NCBI RefSeq assembly: GCF_028714215.1
Contig: NZ_JAQTMS010000030.1
Location: 1 to 59,888 of the forward strand
DNA length: 59,888 nt
Origin: Rhodoferax sp.
GTDB lineage: Bacteria > Pseudomonadota > Gammaproteobacteria > Burkholderiales > Burkholderiaceae_C
Reading direction: 5' to 3'
Below are positions 1 through 10,460 of this stretch, in pieces (the first letter of the stretch is position 1; every line of letters starts with the position of its first letter). Made by a program: the position numbers and the translations under genes. The notes beneath the pieces were generated by a model that was not told where the DNA came from, made no database searches, and saw only the letters and a list, made by a program, of their open reading frames with translations.

Positions 1-347
1 ACGGCGGACTTGACGAATGCTTCCTTGAACGCCGCATAGGAACCCCACTTGGCATTGATGGCCGCAGCCAGCGCACCTGAGGGTTCGCCACCGCCTTGCG
101 GTTTCATGCAGTTCCAGAAAAAGGTGGGATTCCAGATCTGGGCCGCGTTGTTATAGATGCCGCCACTGGACTTCTTGACAATGTCTTCCAGCGCCATGTT
201 CTCAAAATCGGTCCCTTTTTGCAGATTGTTGAGGTTCACCACATAGGCGTTGTGGTGCTTGCCATGGTGGTACTCAAGCGTTTCCTTGGAATAGTGCGGC
301 GCCAGGGCGTCAAGCGCAAAAGGCAGTGCAGGCAGTGTATGTTCCAT
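1..347 (-). CDS. sodB: Iron superoxide dismutase, 5' part only (3' end beyond the window)
   Basis: Cytoplasmic enzyme that dismutates superoxide to oxygen and peroxide. The first 115 codons are present; the rest runs off the window. ATG at 345-347 follows a GAGGA ribosome site. The start [20 protein letters not shown] and the [11 protein letters not shown] segment, which carries the first metal ligand (His27), are typical of SodB. The second conserved segment reads [14 protein letters not shown], whereas the family has WNH: residue 74, normally a metal-ligand histidine, is encoded CCC (Pro) at 126-128. The remaining ligands (Asp and His of the WEHAYY region) lie outside the window. Family assignment is firm; activity is uncertain because of the ligand change, which could also be a sequencing error. 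Confidence 0.93.
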   Translation of the reverse strand, partial: MEHTLPALPFALDALAPHYSKETLEYHHGKHHNAYVVNLNNLQKGTDFENMALEDIVKKSSGGIYNNAAQIWNPTFFWNCMKPQGGGEPSGALAAAINAKWGSYAAFKEAFVKSA

Positions 348-397
348 GAGATCCTCGTTGGTCGGTTGGTTGAGATGGGCGATTGTAGAAACTTTGC

Positions 398-1741
398 CTA
401 CTTTGGGTTGGATACCGTCAAATCAAGCTCACCGTCAGCAAGGGTAGCCCGCAACGGCTGACCGCCCCGGACCTGCCGCACGCTGTTGATGGTGTCGCCG
501 TCACGGTTGCGCAGCCAGGCATAGCCACGCTGCAACACCAGTGTCGGGTCCAGCAGACCCAGGCGCAAGGAGGCGCGCTGCAAGCGCTCGTCGGCGTGAC
601 TCAGACCGCGCCCCATGGCGTCTGGCAGAGAGTCCTGCAAGCGTTGTAATTCCTGCTGTCTTTGTTTCAATAGCTGCAAGGTAAAAAGGTGCAGCCGCTG
701 CGCATTGGAGGACAGTTGCAAACGCTGCCGACCGACCAGCGCGGACGGTCGCCCCAACCGGGAAGCCGTCAAATCGAGCTGCTGACTCCGTTGGTCGATG
801 TGTCGGTAGGCCGCGTCCCGCAGACGCTGCGCCAGCCCCTCGACGGCACCCAGCCAGACCTCGCGCGGCTGCGCCACCAGCTCGGCTGCGGCAGTCGGAG
901 TGGGAGCCCGCAGGTCGGCGGCAAAATCAGCCAGGGTGAAATCGGTTTCGTGTCCGACACCACAAACAATGGGGACCGGGCTTTGCGTCAGGCTGCGCAC
1001 CAGTTGCTCGTCATTGAAAGCCCACAAATCCTCCATGGAGCCGCCACCGCGCACCAGCAGGATGACGTCAATGATCGGAGCTGACAGGCTTGGCGCGCCT
1101 TGCCCCTGCGCGGTGAAATCGACGGCAAGACGTCCTTGCGGCGTCAGCCGGTATAAATTCGACAGCGCCTGGATCAACTCGGCCGGCGCATTGGCCCCTT
1201 GAACCAGGGCCGGTGCGACCACCACCGGGATATGCGGTGCGCGCCGTTGCAGGGCACTGGTCACATCGTGCAGCGCTGCCGCACCCAGCGAAGTCACCAC
1301 ACCTATGCCACGCGGCAACACCGGCAGCGAGCGTTTTCTGGCAACGTCGAACAGCCCTTGCGCCTCGAGCTTGGCTTTGAGCTTGAGGAACTGCTCAAAC
1401 AATGCGCCCTGTCCGGCCCGGCTCATGCTCTCCACTATCAGTTGCAGATCGCCCCGCGGCTCGTAAATCCCCAAGCGGCCGCGCAACTCAACCAGTTCGC
1501 CGTCGCGCGGTGAAAAATCCAGCAAACTGGCGGCCCGGCGAAACATCGCACACCGAACCTGGGCGCTTTCGTCCTTCAGGGAAAAATAACAGTGACCACT
1601 GGACGCGCGGGAGAAGCCGGACAACTCGCCACGTACCACGACCGGGTTGAATCTTGCTTCCAGCGCGTCCGCAACAGCGCGGCACAACGCGCCGACCTGC
1701 CAGATTCTTGGCGCCGATGGAGGTGAAATGATTTCAGGCAT
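398..1741 (-). CDS. xseA: Exodeoxyribonuclease VII large subunit
   Basis: Catalytic subunit of exonuclease VII, which degrades single-stranded DNA in both directions and takes part in mismatch repair and recombination. An N-terminal OB-fold (about residues 15-110, with [22 protein letters not shown]) precedes the nuclease core ([16 protein letters not shown], then [18 protein letters not shown] and [26 protein letters not shown] split by short linkers). The coiled-coil C-terminal region follows. Length is about 447 residues, near the E. coli protein. I chose ATG 1741; an in-frame TTG at 1765 would add 8 residues, and neither has a strong ribosome site. The small subunit gene xseB is not next to it. 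The gene is divergent from exbB. Confidence 0.95.
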   Translation of the reverse strand: MPEIISPPSAPRIWQVGALCRAVADALEARFNPVVVRGELSGFSRASSGHCYFSLKDESAQVRCAMFRRAASLLDFSPRDGELVELRGRLGIYEPRGDLQLIVESMSRAGQGALFEQFLKLKAKLEAQGLFDVARKRSLPVLPRGIGVVTSLGAAALHDVTSALQRRAPHIPVVVAPALVQGANAPAELIQALSNLYRLTPQGRLAVDFTAQGQGAPSLSAPIIDVILLVRGGGSMEDLWAFNDEQLVRSLTQSPVPIVCGVGHETDFTLADFAADLRAPTPTAAAELVAQPREVWLGAVEGLAQRLRDAAYRHIDQRSQQLDLTASRLGRPSALVGRQRLQLSSNAQRLHLFTLQLLKQRQQELQRLQDSLPDAMGRGLSHADERLQRASLRLGLLDPTLVLQRGYAWLRNRDGDTINSVRQVRGGQPLRATLADGELDLTVSNPK

Positions 1742-2180
1742 TGATCTGCAAAAGGGTCTTGGCAAACCCCCAATCGGTTAAGGACAGAGCTTGCTCATCC
1801 GGTGTGACTGCGGTTTGTCCGACAAGGTTTTGAGTTGATGGTCGGGGTCTGTCACGGGAAGTTACAAAAATGAGTGTTCCACTGCAAGTTCCATTGTCGG
1901 GGCCTTGGGTAAAACCCCTTGGGGAACCCTATTTTTATGTTGTAAGTCATTGATTTCATTTGATTTTTAACCGCCCAATTTGTCATCAATGTGTCACAAG
2001 CCACAGCCCATGCGGCTTGGCGGCACTTCGCCGCCTGGTTCTTCACAAAGTTATCCACAGATTTTGTGGGTGGCCACGAACCGACGACAAGACCTGAACT
2101 GCCGCGGCAACTCTCCATGTCTCAAAATGCCGGAGCCTGGGACATAATCGCGTGGCCCCTCATCTGCGCGGAGATTTCAT
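1742..2180. other. Divergent intergenic region between xseA and exbB
   Basis: About 440 bases with no convincing gene. It must hold the promoters of both divergent genes. The part at 1920-1985 is AT-rich compared with its surroundings. A perfect DnaA-box 9-mer TTATCCACA lies at 2051-2059, alone. A GGGTAAAACCC mini-palindrome occurs near 1908. I see no Fur-type palindrome, although exbB/exbD systems are often iron regulated. Confidence 0.5.
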
Positions 2181-2810
2181 TTGCTTTCAATCATACAAGC
2201 CGCCGGCTGGCCGATCTGGCCATTGATTGCCTGCTCTGTCCTGGCTTTGGCGCTGGTCATTGAACGCTTTATCAGCCTCAAGACCTCCAAGGTGGCCCCC
2301 CCCAAATTGCTGGAAGAGGTGTTGATCGTCTCTCGTACCACGGTGCCTACGCCGGACATGGTCGTCCAACTGGCTCAAAATTCCGCCTTGGGCGAGGTGC
2401 TGGCCAGCGGCTTGCGCGCGCTCAACAGCAACCCGCGCTGTAGTGAGGCCGACCTTCGCTCCGCCATGGAAGGAACCGGCCGCCTGGTCGCGCACCGGCT
2501 GGAGCGTTACCTGAGCACCCTGGCCACCATCGCCTCGGCCGCGCCGCTGATGGGCCTGTTTGGCACCGTGATCGGCATGATCGAGATTTTTGGCTCCCAG
2601 ACTCCATCCGGCGTTGCCACCGGTGGCAACCCGGCACAACTGGCGCATGGCATCTCGGTGGCTCTGTACAACACGGCTTTCGGTTTGATTGTGGCCATTC
2701 CGTCGCTGATTTTCTGGCGCTACTTCCGGGCTCGACTGGACGCCTATCTGCTGGTCCTGGAACTCGCCTCCGAACGCTTGGCGCGCCATCTCAATACCCT
2801 GCGCAGGTAA
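2181..2810 (+). CDS. exbB: MotA/TolQ/ExbB proton channel protein
   Basis: Inner-membrane subunit of an ExbB-ExbD (or TolQ-TolR) proton channel that energises outer-membrane transport through TonB-like partners. At 209 residues it has the family layout: a first membrane helix at about residues 9-30, a cytoplasmic loop, and two further helices at about 112-135 and 155-178 with the family's GLFGTVIGMIEIF and ALYNTAFGLIVAIPS segments. The start is TTG at 2181 behind GGAG at 2170; there is no closer ATG. It is followed after 12 bases by exbD and then lpxK, kdsB and others, an arrangement common in Burkholderiales. No tonB or receptor gene is nearby, so the client system is unknown. Confidence 0.93.
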   Translation: MLSIIQAAGWPIWPLIACSVLALALVIERFISLKTSKVAPPKLLEEVLIVSRTTVPTPDMVVQLAQNSALGEVLASGLRALNSNPRCSEADLRSAMEGTGRLVAHRLERYLSTLATIASAAPLMGLFGTVIGMIEIFGSQTPSGVATGGNPAQLAHGISVALYNTAFGLIVAIPSLIFWRYFRARLDAYLLVLELASERLARHLNTLRR

Positions 2811-2822
2811 AGAACAAGAATC

Positions 2823-3251
2823 ATGAATTTCCGCCCCCGAGTTCGCGAGGAGCCCGAAATCAACCTGATTCCGTTCATCGACGTATTGCTGGTGGTGCTG
2901 ATTTTCTTGATGTTGTCCACCAGCTACAACAAATTCACCGAACTACAGCTCAAACTGCCGGTGGCGGATGCCGAGGTACAACGCGACTACACCAGGGAAA
3001 TCATGGTCAGCGTCGGCAGCGATGGCTCCTACGCGGTCAACAAAATGCCGCTGCCTGAGCGCAGCGCCGATGCCCTCGCGGCGGCCCTGCTGGAAGGCGC
3101 CAAAGCGGGCCGGGAGACGGTCTTGATCATCAACGCCGACGCCAGTGCCAGGCACCAGGCGGTGGTCACCGTGATGGAAGCGGCCCGGCGTGCCGGCCTG
3201 ACGCAAATCACTTTCACCACCCAGTCGTCGGCCCAGGCCAGGACCCGGTAA
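2823..3251 (+). CDS. exbD: ExbD/TolR biopolymer transport protein
   Basis: Partner of ExbB: a single-pass inner-membrane protein with a periplasmic domain. It has 142 residues. The short cytoplasmic N-terminus leads into EINLIPFIDVLLVVLIFLM, which carries the membrane-embedded aspartate (FIDV, about residue 20) needed for proton flow. The periplasmic part, with the ASARHQAVVTVMEAARRAG segment, is typical of the family. It lies 12 bases after exbB and its stop is 3 bases before the lpxK start, so all three are co-transcribed. Confidence 0.93.
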   Translation: MNFRPRVREEPEINLIPFIDVLLVVLIFLMLSTSYNKFTELQLKLPVADAEVQRDYTREIMVSVGSDGSYAVNKMPLPERSADALAAALLEGAKAGRETVLIINADASARHQAVVTVMEAARRAGLTQITFTTQSSAQARTR

Positions 3252-3254
3252 GCC

Positions 3255-4313
3255 ATGATCGGAGCAGCGCAACAGTCAGCGTTGCAGCGCGTGTTGACCG
3301 GCGCCTGGACACACCGGGGCGCGCTGGCCTGGCTGCTCTGGCCGGTCGCGCTGATGTTTGGTGCGCTGGCGGCACTGCGGCGCGGCTTGTACCGCGTCGG
3401 CTGGTGCCGGACCGGACGCGTGCCGGTGCCGGTGATCGTGGTCGGCAATGTAGTGGCGGGCGGTTCCGGCAAAACCCCTGTCGTCATTGCCCTGGTGCGC
3501 CACCTGCAGTCCGCCGGCCTGCGGGTGGGCGTGATCTCGCGCGGCTACGGTCGGCGTACCAGGGACTGCCGGGAAGTCCTTTCAAGCAGCCCCATTTCGG
3601 AGGTCGGGGATGAACCGGCGCTGATCAAACGCAACACCTCGGCCGCCGTTTTTGTGGCGCCGCGTCGCCTGGCCGCGGCCAGATCGTTGCTGCGACTCTA
3701 TCCTGACACCGACGTCATCGTCTGCGACGATGGCCTGCAACACCTGGGCCTGGGGCGCGACCTGGAGATTTGCGTGTTTGACGACCGTGGCATCGGGAAT
3801 GGCTTTTTGCTGCCGGCCGGGCCCTTGCGCGAGCCCTGGCCGCGCGCCGTCGATCTGGTGCTGCACACCGGGGTGCGGCCGGCTTTTGCCGGTTTCAGCG
3901 CGCAACGTACCTTGGCCCGGCAGGCCCAGCGTGCCGACGGCAGCCAGGTCGCCTTGACCGATCTGATGCGCGCTGGCAGCAAGCCCTTGCTGGCGGTAGC
4001 TGCCATCGCCAAGCCGGATGATTTTTTCGCCATGCTACGCGCTCAGGGCTTGAAGTTGGCCGGCACCATGGCACTGCCGGATCACTTTTCTTTTGCCGCC
4101 TGGTCGCCCGACGACTACCGCGGCCACACCGTTATTTGCACTGAAAAAGATGCCGTCAAGCTGTGGCACAAGCAACCGGATGCGCTGGCAATACCGCTGC
4201 TGTTCACGCCTGAACCGGCGTTCCTGACCAAGTTCGACTCCCTGTTGTCCGTTTTACTGGCCGCCCAACCGAAGCCGACGCTATCATCACGCCATGGACA
4301 CACGATTACTTGA
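3255..4313 (+). CDS. lpxK: Tetraacyldisaccharide 4'-kinase
   Basis: Inner-membrane kinase of lipid A synthesis that phosphorylates the 4' position of the tetraacyldisaccharide-1-phosphate. At 352 residues it has an N-terminal membrane segment (about 15-40) followed by a P-loop [12 protein letters not shown] (about 62-73). The [19 protein letters not shown] motif is present, as is the C-terminal domain with LPDHFSF and CTEKDAVKL. It starts 3 bases after exbD and overlaps the next gene (trm112) by 20 bases, indicating translational coupling. Assignment is secure. Confidence 0.96.
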   Translation: MIGAAQQSALQRVLTGAWTHRGALAWLLWPVALMFGALAALRRGLYRVGWCRTGRVPVPVIVVGNVVAGGSGKTPVVIALVRHLQSAGLRVGVISRGYGRRTRDCREVLSSSPISEVGDEPALIKRNTSAAVFVAPRRLAAARSLLRLYPDTDVIVCDDGLQHLGLGRDLEICVFDDRGIGNGFLLPAGPLREPWPRAVDLVLHTGVRPAFAGFSAQRTLARQAQRADGSQVALTDLMRAGSKPLLAVAAIAKPDDFFAMLRAQGLKLAGTMALPDHFSFAAWSPDDYRGHTVICTEKDAVKLWHKQPDALAIPLLFTPEPAFLTKFDSLLSVLLAAQPKPTLSSRHGHTIT

Positions 4314-4476
4314 ACTGCTGGTTTGCCCGGTCACCAAAGGCCCCCTGGAATACGACCGCGAAAAGCAGGAATTGACCTCCCGCAGCGCGCGCCTGGCCTA
4401 CCCGGTGCGCGACGGCATACCGATCCTGCTCGAAAATGAGGCGCGCACCCTGACGGACGAGGAACTCGGACTTTGA
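4294..4476 (+). CDS. Trm112/YcaR-family small protein
   Basis: Sixty-residue protein of the Trm112 (UPF0434, YcaR) family, which forms a small zinc-ribbon-like fold. The first half has [20 protein letters not shown], with one CP pair. The usual downstream second cysteine pair is replaced ([20 protein letters not shown]), as is normal for bacterial YcaR proteins. In many proteobacteria it sits between lpxK and kdsB, as here. It overlaps lpxK by 20 bases and kdsB by 4. Its role in these bacteria is not well defined. Confidence 0.9.
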   Translation: MDTRLLELLVCPVTKGPLEYDREKQELTSRSARLAYPVRDGIPILLENEARTLTDEELGL

Positions 4477-5228
4477 ATTTCACGGTTCTGATTCCGGCCC
4501 GTCTGGCATCGACCCGCCTGCCCAACAAGCCGCTGGCCGACATCGGCGGCGCTCCGATGGTGGTGCGCGTGGCGCAGCGGGTCAGGTCAATCTCCTGTCC
4601 CGGTGGCTTCGTCCGGGTGGTTGTTGCGGCCGACAGCCCGGCCATCGTCAAGGCCTGTCAGGAGCACAACATAGAGGCTTTGCTGACCGGCACCGACCAT
4701 CCTTCGGGCAGCGACCGTCTGGCGGAGGCCTGTCAGTTGCTGGGTCTTGAGGACGACCAGATCGTGGTCAACGTGCAGGGCGACGAGCCCTTGATTGATC
4801 CGGCATTGGTGGACGCGGTCGCGCAACTGCTGGCCCGGCGACCTGAAGCCAGCATGAGCACGGCGGCCCATGCCATCGAGACTCTGGCCGACTTCCACAA
4901 CCCCAACGTGGTCAAGGTGGTGCTCGATGGCGGTGCCATGGCGCTCTACTTCAGTCGCGCGCCGATTCCGCTTTGGCGTGATCGACCCGACGCCCTGCCC
5001 AGCCCGGCGCCGTTGCGTCACATCGGCATTTACGGCTACCGGGTCGGCTTTTTGCGCCAGTTCCCCAAGCTGGCGCAAGCGCCCCTCGAAATCACGGAAG
5101 CGCTGGAGCAATTGCGCGCCCTGTGGCATGGCCACCGCATTGCGGTCCACATCACGGCGCACACACCCGGCCCCGGGGTCGACACGCCTGAAGACCTGGA
5201 ACGGGTGCGCCAACTATTCAAGTCCTGA
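4473..5228 (+). CDS. kdsB: 3-deoxy-manno-octulosonate cytidylyltransferase (CMP-KDO synthetase)
   Basis: Activates KDO with CTP for lipopolysaccharide core synthesis. At 251 residues it shows the nucleotidyltransferase signature [19 protein letters not shown] (about 8-26). Further motifs are [25 protein letters not shown] and [12 protein letters not shown]. The start is TTG at 4473, overlapping the trm112 stop as TTGA, with GAGGA at 4459-4463 as ribosome site. It closes the exbBD-lpxK-trm112-kdsB operon. Confidence 0.96.
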   Translation: MNFTVLIPARLASTRLPNKPLADIGGAPMVVRVAQRVRSISCPGGFVRVVVAADSPAIVKACQEHNIEALLTGTDHPSGSDRLAEACQLLGLEDDQIVVNVQGDEPLIDPALVDAVAQLLARRPEASMSTAAHAIETLADFHNPNVVKVVLDGGAMALYFSRAPIPLWRDRPDALPSPAPLRHIGIYGYRVGFLRQFPKLAQAPLEITEALEQLRALWHGHRIAVHITAHTPGPGVDTPEDLERVRQLFKS

Positions 5229-5365
5229 GCGGCGGCCGTGAGAACTTGTCCCAGAGCAATAGGTGGCCAAATTCCAGGTCGGCGAGCAACGGCGGCATGC
5301 TATTCTTCACTGTAGCCAAGCATTGCGGCCTGCCCCGGAACAAGCACGGTGATGCTGCCTGATAG

Positions 5366-6043
<678 letters not shown>

Positions 6044-6062
6044 CCTTGCCTGGGCGCCAGGT

Positions 6063-7463
6063 TCAATAGCGGGCGCTGCCTGGCGTGCGCGGAAACGGGA
6101 TCACATCGCGCACATTGGAAAGACCGGTGGCATAAGCAACGGTGCGCTCGAAGCCCAGTCCAAATCCGGCGTGGGGAACGCTGCCGTAGCGACGCAAGTC
6201 GCGATACCAGGCGTAGGCGTTCTTGTCCAGGCCGGTCGCCTCCAGGCGCGCATCCAGCACATCCAGCCGCTCCTCGCGCTGGCTGCCGCCAATGATCTCA
6301 CCGATGCCGGGCGCCAGCACATCCATCGCCGCCACGGTCTTCCCGTCGTCGCTTAGCCGCATGTAAAAGGCCTTGATTTCCTTCGGATAATTCATCAGCA
6401 CCACCGGACCACCCACATGTTTCTCGGCGAGGTAGCGTTCATGCTCGCTTTGCAGGTCGATGCCCCATTTCACCGGGTACTCGAATGGATGCCCGGAATT
6501 TTCCAGAATCCTGACCGCCTCGGTGTAGTCCATGCGCACGAACTCGCGCTCGACGATGCCCTGCAGCTTGGCGATCACGCCCTTCTCGATCCGGTCCTCG
6601 AAGAAGGCCATGTCATCAGGCCGTTCGGTCAGCACAGCCTTGAAGATGTACTTGAGCAGAGCCTGCGCCAAATCGGCGTTGGCCGACAGATTGGCAAAGG
6701 CGATTTCCGGCTCCACCATCCAGAATTCGGCCAGGTGGCGGCTGGTGTTGGAGTTTTCCGCGCGGAACGTGGGGCCAAAGGTGTAGACCTTGGACAAGGC
6801 CATGCAATAGGTCTCGACATTGAGTTGCCCGGAGACGGTCAGGAAGGCCTCACGCCCGAAGAAGTCCTGCGAAAAGTCCACCTTTCCATCGGCCGTGCGC
6901 GGTGGATTGAGCGCGTCCAGCGTCGACACGCGGAACAGTTCTCCAGCGCCTTCGGCATCGGAGGCGGTGATGATGGGCGTGTTGACCCAGAGAAATTCGT
7001 TCTCGCTGAAAAACCGGTGAATCGCCATGGCCAAGGTGTGCCGTACACGCGCGCTGGCGCCAATCACGTTGGTGCGCGGGCGCAAGTGCGCCACCTCGCG
7101 CAGGAACTCCATGCTGTGCGGCTTGGGCTGAATGGGATAGGTGTCCGGATCGTCGACCCAGCCCACGACCCTGAGTTCCGTTGCATGCATCTCAAAAGCC
7201 TGGCCTGCGTTGGGCGAGGACACAATCATTCCCTCCGCCTCCACGGCACAACCCGCGGTGAGCTTCTGGATTTCGCTGGCGTAATTGGCAAGTGCTGCCG
7301 GTGCCACGACCTGTACCGGATGGAAGCAGGAACCATCGGAAACCTGAACAAAAGACAAGCCCGCCTTGGAGTCGCGTCGGGTGCGAACCCAGCCACGGAC
7401 GATGACGGGGGTATCAGAGGGTGCGCGTCCAGCAAGGATGGCGTGGCAGGATAACGAAATCAT
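6063..7463 (-). CDS. asnS: Asparaginyl-tRNA synthetase
   Basis: Class IIb aminoacyl-tRNA synthetase that charges tRNA-Asn. At 466 residues it has an N-terminal OB anticodon-binding fold ([20 protein letters not shown], about 20-115). The class II catalytic core follows: motif 2 [17 protein letters not shown] with EPEIAF, and motif 3 [16 protein letters not shown] near the end. I took ATG 7463 as start; the longer frame needs a TTG at 7478. A dedicated AsnRS implies direct charging rather than only transamidation of Asp-tRNA(Asn). Confidence 0.96.
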   Translation of the reverse strand: MISLSCHAILAGRAPSDTPVIVRGWVRTRRDSKAGLSFVQVSDGSCFHPVQVVAPAALANYASEIQKLTAGCAVEAEGMIVSSPNAGQAFEMHATELRVVGWVDDPDTYPIQPKPHSMEFLREVAHLRPRTNVIGASARVRHTLAMAIHRFFSENEFLWVNTPIITASDAEGAGELFRVSTLDALNPPRTADGKVDFSQDFFGREAFLTVSGQLNVETYCMALSKVYTFGPTFRAENSNTSRHLAEFWMVEPEIAFANLSANADLAQALLKYIFKAVLTERPDDMAFFEDRIEKGVIAKLQGIVEREFVRMDYTEAVRILENSGHPFEYPVKWGIDLQSEHERYLAEKHVGGPVVLMNYPKEIKAFYMRLSDDGKTVAAMDVLAPGIGEIIGGSQREERLDVLDARLEATGLDKNAYAWYRDLRRYGSVPHAGFGLGFERTVAYATGLSNVRDVIPFPRTPGSARY

Positions 7464-7582
7464 CTGGATGCCCGGCAAGTGAAAGTGCCCGATTTTAATG
7501 CCTCGCCTCCGGCCGCCGATCCGGCTTGACCGTCACGGGTCGCGCAAACAAGCCACTTTTTAGTCCGTATCGCACGCAACGC

Positions 7583-7610
7583 TTGCATATTTCCAAAAAC
7601 TGGTTAAAAA
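7583..7610 (+). promoter_or_regulatory. Probable lexA promoter
   Basis: TTGCAT at 7583-7588 and TAAAAA at 7605-7610 with a 16-base spacer fit a sigma-70 promoter. The -10 region is covered by the upstream LexA box, which would explain repression. Weak consensus, so only moderate confidence. Confidence 0.4.
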
Positions 7611-7615
7611 TACAG
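7600..7615 (+). promoter_or_regulatory. LexA (SOS) box 1
   Basis: CTGGTTAAAAATACAG matches the CTG-N10-CAG form of the proteobacterial LexA operator. It lies 67 bases upstream of the lexA start and overlaps the putative -10 element. Confidence 0.85.
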
Positions 7616-7618
7616 TTA

Positions 7619-7634
7619 CTGGATATCAACACAG
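7619..7634 (+). promoter_or_regulatory. LexA (SOS) box 2
   Basis: CTGGATATCAACACAG is a second CTG-N10-CAG operator, starting 19 bases after the first. The pair lies on nearly the same face of the helix, as in the E. coli lexA promoter, and fits autorepression. Confidence 0.85.
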
Positions 7635-7681
7635 CGTGTACAAACCCACAGCAAGACCCACCCAAACCCCAAGGAGTCGCC

Positions 7682-8356
7682 ATGCTTGAAAGCCCCAAAC
7701 TGACCGCCCGCCAGCAACAGATTCTGGATCTCATCCAGAGCGCCATTGCCCGCACCGGTGCACCGCCGACGCGGGCCGAGATCGCCACCGAATTGGGTTT
7801 CAAGTCAGCCAATGCGGCGGAAGAGCACTTGCAAGCCTTGGCGCGCAAAGGCGTCATCGAACTGATCAGTGGCACCTCGCGCGGCATCCGCCTCAAAAGC
7901 GACGCCTTGCGCTCCATCAATGAATCCCGCAACAAGCAGTACTCTTTCCAGTTGCCCAGCTTGGCCCAATTGGCCTTGCCCCTGATTGGGCGGGTCGCAG
8001 CCGGCTCGCCGATTCTGGCGCAGGAGCACATCGACCAAACCTATTACCTGGAAAGCAGTCTGTTCCAGCGCAAGCCCGACTATCTGCTCAAGGTGCGCGG
8101 CATGTCGATGCGTGACGCTGGCATCATGGATGGCGACCTGCTGGCAGTGCAGTCCACCAAAGACGCCAAAAACGGGCAGATTGTGGTGGCCCGCTTGGGC
8201 GATGAAGTGACCGTCAAGCGTTTCCGGCGTAACAAGAACCTGATAGAACTGCACCCCGAAAACCCCGACTACCAAACCATAGTGGTCGAGCCCGGCGAGC
8301 CGTTTGAAATTGAAGGACTCGCGGTTGGCCTGATCCGCAACACCATGTTGATGTAG
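7682..8356 (+). CDS. lexA: LexA repressor (SOS regulator)
   Basis: Represses DNA-damage genes and cleaves itself when RecA filaments form. It has 224 residues. The N-terminal winged helix includes [20 protein letters not shown]. The Ala107-Gly108 cleavage site lies in GRVAAGSP, the catalytic Ser142 in [11 protein letters not shown] and the Lys179 in VTVKRF. ATG 7682 is preceded by AAGGAG. A longer frame upstream has no such signal and would cover the operators. Two LexA boxes lie just upstream. Confidence 0.97.
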   Translation: MLESPKLTARQQQILDLIQSAIARTGAPPTRAEIATELGFKSANAAEEHLQALARKGVIELISGTSRGIRLKSDALRSINESRNKQYSFQLPSLAQLALPLIGRVAAGSPILAQEHIDQTYYLESSLFQRKPDYLLKVRGMSMRDAGIMDGDLLAVQSTKDAKNGQIVVARLGDEVTVKRFRRNKNLIELHPENPDYQTIVVEPGEPFEIEGLAVGLIRNTMLM

Positions 8357-8389
8357 GCCCGGTTACTGGCACCGATTGAAAGATTTCAA

Positions 8390-8716
8390 ATGAGTACTGC
8401 ACTAACTGTTGTTCCCGGAGTATTGGCACCACTGCACGGTTTGTGGCGCTGGCTGATGCCCAACGCGGCGCTTGGACCGGCCCGGCCAGGCAGCGACCGG
8501 GGCGCTTGCCAGGTTCCGCTATCGGCAATAACTGACACCACCTACTGCTCCAAGGTTGAGCGGCAAAATTCCCTGAAAAACTCAGCCCACAAGCCTCTGC
8601 GCATCGTGCGTATCCTGGAGGCGGGCCAGGCCCCCGCCAACGTCGGACGCATGGTGATCTCAGGCCGCATGGCCGATGTCTGCGCCGAGTTGGATCGGCT
8701 GGCCGCCCTGCACTGA
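8390..8716 (+). CDS. Conserved hypothetical protein, 108 aa
   Basis: I do not recognise a named family. The first 70 residues are low in recognisable features. The C-terminal 40 residues (HKPLRIVRILEAGQAP, then NVGRMVISGRMADVCAELD) look like a conserved folded segment and resemble short proteins I associate with Comamonadaceae. It starts 34 bases after lexA on the same strand and could be co-transcribed. No LexA box separates them, so SOS co-expression is possible. The ribosome site (GAAAG) is weak. Confidence 0.65.
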   Translation: MSTALTVVPGVLAPLHGLWRWLMPNAALGPARPGSDRGACQVPLSAITDTTYCSKVERQNSLKNSAHKPLRIVRILEAGQAPANVGRMVISGRMADVCAELDRLAALH

Positions 8717-8777
8717 GTCGGCATTCCCGCTAGCGTCTGTGGCCGACAGACGAAATGCCAAGGCACAATAAGGACTT

Positions 8778-9785
8778 ATGAATATTGTGATTCTTGACGA
8801 TTACCAGGATGCGGTCCGAAAGCTCAACTGCGCGACCAAACTGGAACCCTATCAGGCCAAGGTTTACACCAACACGGTCAAGGGGCTGGGGCAGTTGTCA
8901 TTTCGGCTCAAGGATGCCGACATCATTGTGTTGAACCGGGAACGCACTCACTTACCGCGCCAGTTGATCGAAAAGCTACCCAAACTCAAGCTGGTTGTGC
9001 AAACCGGGCGCGTCGGCGAGCACATCGACATCACCGCCTGCACCGAACGCGGCATTGCCGTGGCCGACGGGGCCGGTTCACCGGTAGCACCGGCCGAACT
9101 CACCTGGGCGCTGATCATGGCCGCCATGCGCCGCCTGCCCCAGTACATTGGCAATCTCAAGCATGGCGCTTGGCAACAATCGGGTTTCAAGGCTGGCTCC
9201 ATGCCGGTCAATTTTGGCTTGGGAACTATTCTCAAGGGCAAGACACTGGGTATTTGGGGTTACGGAAGAATCGGCCAGTTGCTGGCCGGCTACGGCAGAG
9301 CCTTCGGCATGAACGTGCTGATCTGGGGGCGTGCACCGTCACGCGAGAGAGCCATTCTGGACGGGTTTGCCGCCGCACCCAGCCGCGAAGAATTTTTTTC
9401 TCAATGCGATGTACTCTCGCTGCATCTTCGACTGGCGGACGAAACCCGCGGCATTGTCAAGCTCGACGATCTGGCGCGCATGAAACCGACCGCGCTGCTG
9501 GTCAACACTTCACGCGCCGAATTGGTAGAGCCCGACGCCTTGATCGGGGCCCTCAACCGGGGTCGGCCCGGCATGGCCGCCGTCGACGTCTTTGAGACGG
9601 AACCGATTCTGCAGGGTCACGCTCTGTTGCGCATTGAAAACTGCATTTGCACGCCCCACATCGGCTATGTCGAGCAGGACAGTTATGAAATGTATTTTGG
9701 CGCTGCTTTCGACAACGTCATCAACTTCATCAAGGGTACCCCGACCAACATCGTCAATCCCGGTGCTTTGCAGGTCCGCCGCTGA
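8778..9785 (+). CDS. D-isomer-specific 2-hydroxyacid dehydrogenase family protein
   Basis: NAD-dependent oxidoreductase of 335 residues. The substrate domain is split around the Rossmann fold. The nucleotide motif is GKTLGIWGYGRIGQLLAGYG (about 155-174). Catalytic residues fit the family: an Arg in VNTSRAELVEPDAL, a Glu in FETEPI and a His in CTPHIGYVEQ. The substrate cannot be read from sequence; phosphoglycerate, glyoxylate and hydroxypyruvate reductases share this fold. ATG 8778 follows AAGGA. It converges with the GST gene 12 bases away. Confidence 0.9.
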   Translation: MNIVILDDYQDAVRKLNCATKLEPYQAKVYTNTVKGLGQLSFRLKDADIIVLNRERTHLPRQLIEKLPKLKLVVQTGRVGEHIDITACTERGIAVADGAGSPVAPAELTWALIMAAMRRLPQYIGNLKHGAWQQSGFKAGSMPVNFGLGTILKGKTLGIWGYGRIGQLLAGYGRAFGMNVLIWGRAPSRERAILDGFAAAPSREEFFSQCDVLSLHLRLADETRGIVKLDDLARMKPTALLVNTSRAELVEPDALIGALNRGRPGMAAVDVFETEPILQGHALLRIENCICTPHIGYVEQDSYEMYFGAAFDNVINFIKGTPTNIVNPGALQVRR

Positions 9786-9797
9786 ATCCGGCCTGAC

Positions 9798-10460
9798 TTA
9801 TTTTTTGGCCAAATCTGCTGCCAACATCAGATCCGTATTGGCTTTGCGGTCAGCCTCGACTTTTTGCACTGCGGCACGCTGACCCAGCAGGCGCAGGTAA
9901 TCCTTCAGCGGCAGGGTTGCCAGCAAGTCCTCACCGTAAATCTGCTTGCTGACAATCCTCATCAGGGGTAGATGAGCGATAGCGGCACAGTCGGCCAGGG
10001 TAAATTGGGCTCCGGCGATGAACGGCTCAAACCTGGCCAGTTTGGCGAAAGCGGCAACGCCCTTGATCAGCAACTTGCGCGTGCGCTCCTTGTTGCCGTC
10101 ACTGACCCTGCCGCCAAAAAAAGCCTCCGGGTAGAGTTCCCTGGCGACCAATTCAAGGTGCAGCTCACTGTAGATGATGAGTTCGCGCACCTTCGCCGCA
10201 GCAAAAGGATCGGCAGGCAGCAATGAGTTTTGCGGATAGACCGCTTCGATGTATTCGGCACAGGCCATCGATTCCGAGATGGGGCCGTCCGGAGTATCCA
10301 GAAATGGCACCTTGCCCAGTGGCGATCGGTCCACCAGTGTGGCGTGATTGTTGCCAGTCCAGACCAGTTCCTCCTCGAAGGCAACTTCTTTTTCCAGCAA
10401 CTGAAGTTTGATTTTGTTGTAGTAATTACTGGCTGCGAAACCGCATAGCTTGATCGTCAT
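9798..10460 (-). CDS. Glutathione S-transferase family protein
   Basis: Cytoplasmic thiol transferase-like protein, 220 residues. The N-terminal thioredoxin-type domain begins MTIKLCGFAASNYYNKIKLQ, with the active-site Ser/Asn region at residues 10-12 and the glutathione-binding PLGKVPFLDTPDGPISESMA (about 45-65, containing the cis-proline and ES pair). An all-helical C-terminal domain follows with FTLADCAAIAHLPLM. The start is ATG 10460; the frame is open further upstream but this Met fits the family start. Natural substrate unknown. Confidence 0.9.
   Translation of the reverse strand: MTIKLCGFAASNYYNKIKLQLLEKEVAFEEELVWTGNNHATLVDRSPLGKVPFLDTPDGPISESMACAEYIEAVYPQNSLLPADPFAAAKVRELIIYSELHLELVARELYPEAFFGGRVSDGNKERTRKLLIKGVAAFAKLARFEPFIAGAQFTLADCAAIAHLPLMRIVSKQIYGEDLLATLPLKDYLRLLGQRAAVQKVEADRKANTDLMLAADLAKK

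Noticed and set aside
2051..2059. Perfect DnaA box TTATCCACA in the xseA-exbB intergenic region
   Set aside because: A single 9-mer without neighbouring boxes, an AT-rich unwinding element or dnaA/dnaN genes does not support an origin; chance or local regulation is more likely.
6417..7454. 345-codon open frame on the plus strand opposite asnS
   Set aside because: It is antisense to a well-supported synthetase and has no family motif; a product of GC-rich codon bias.
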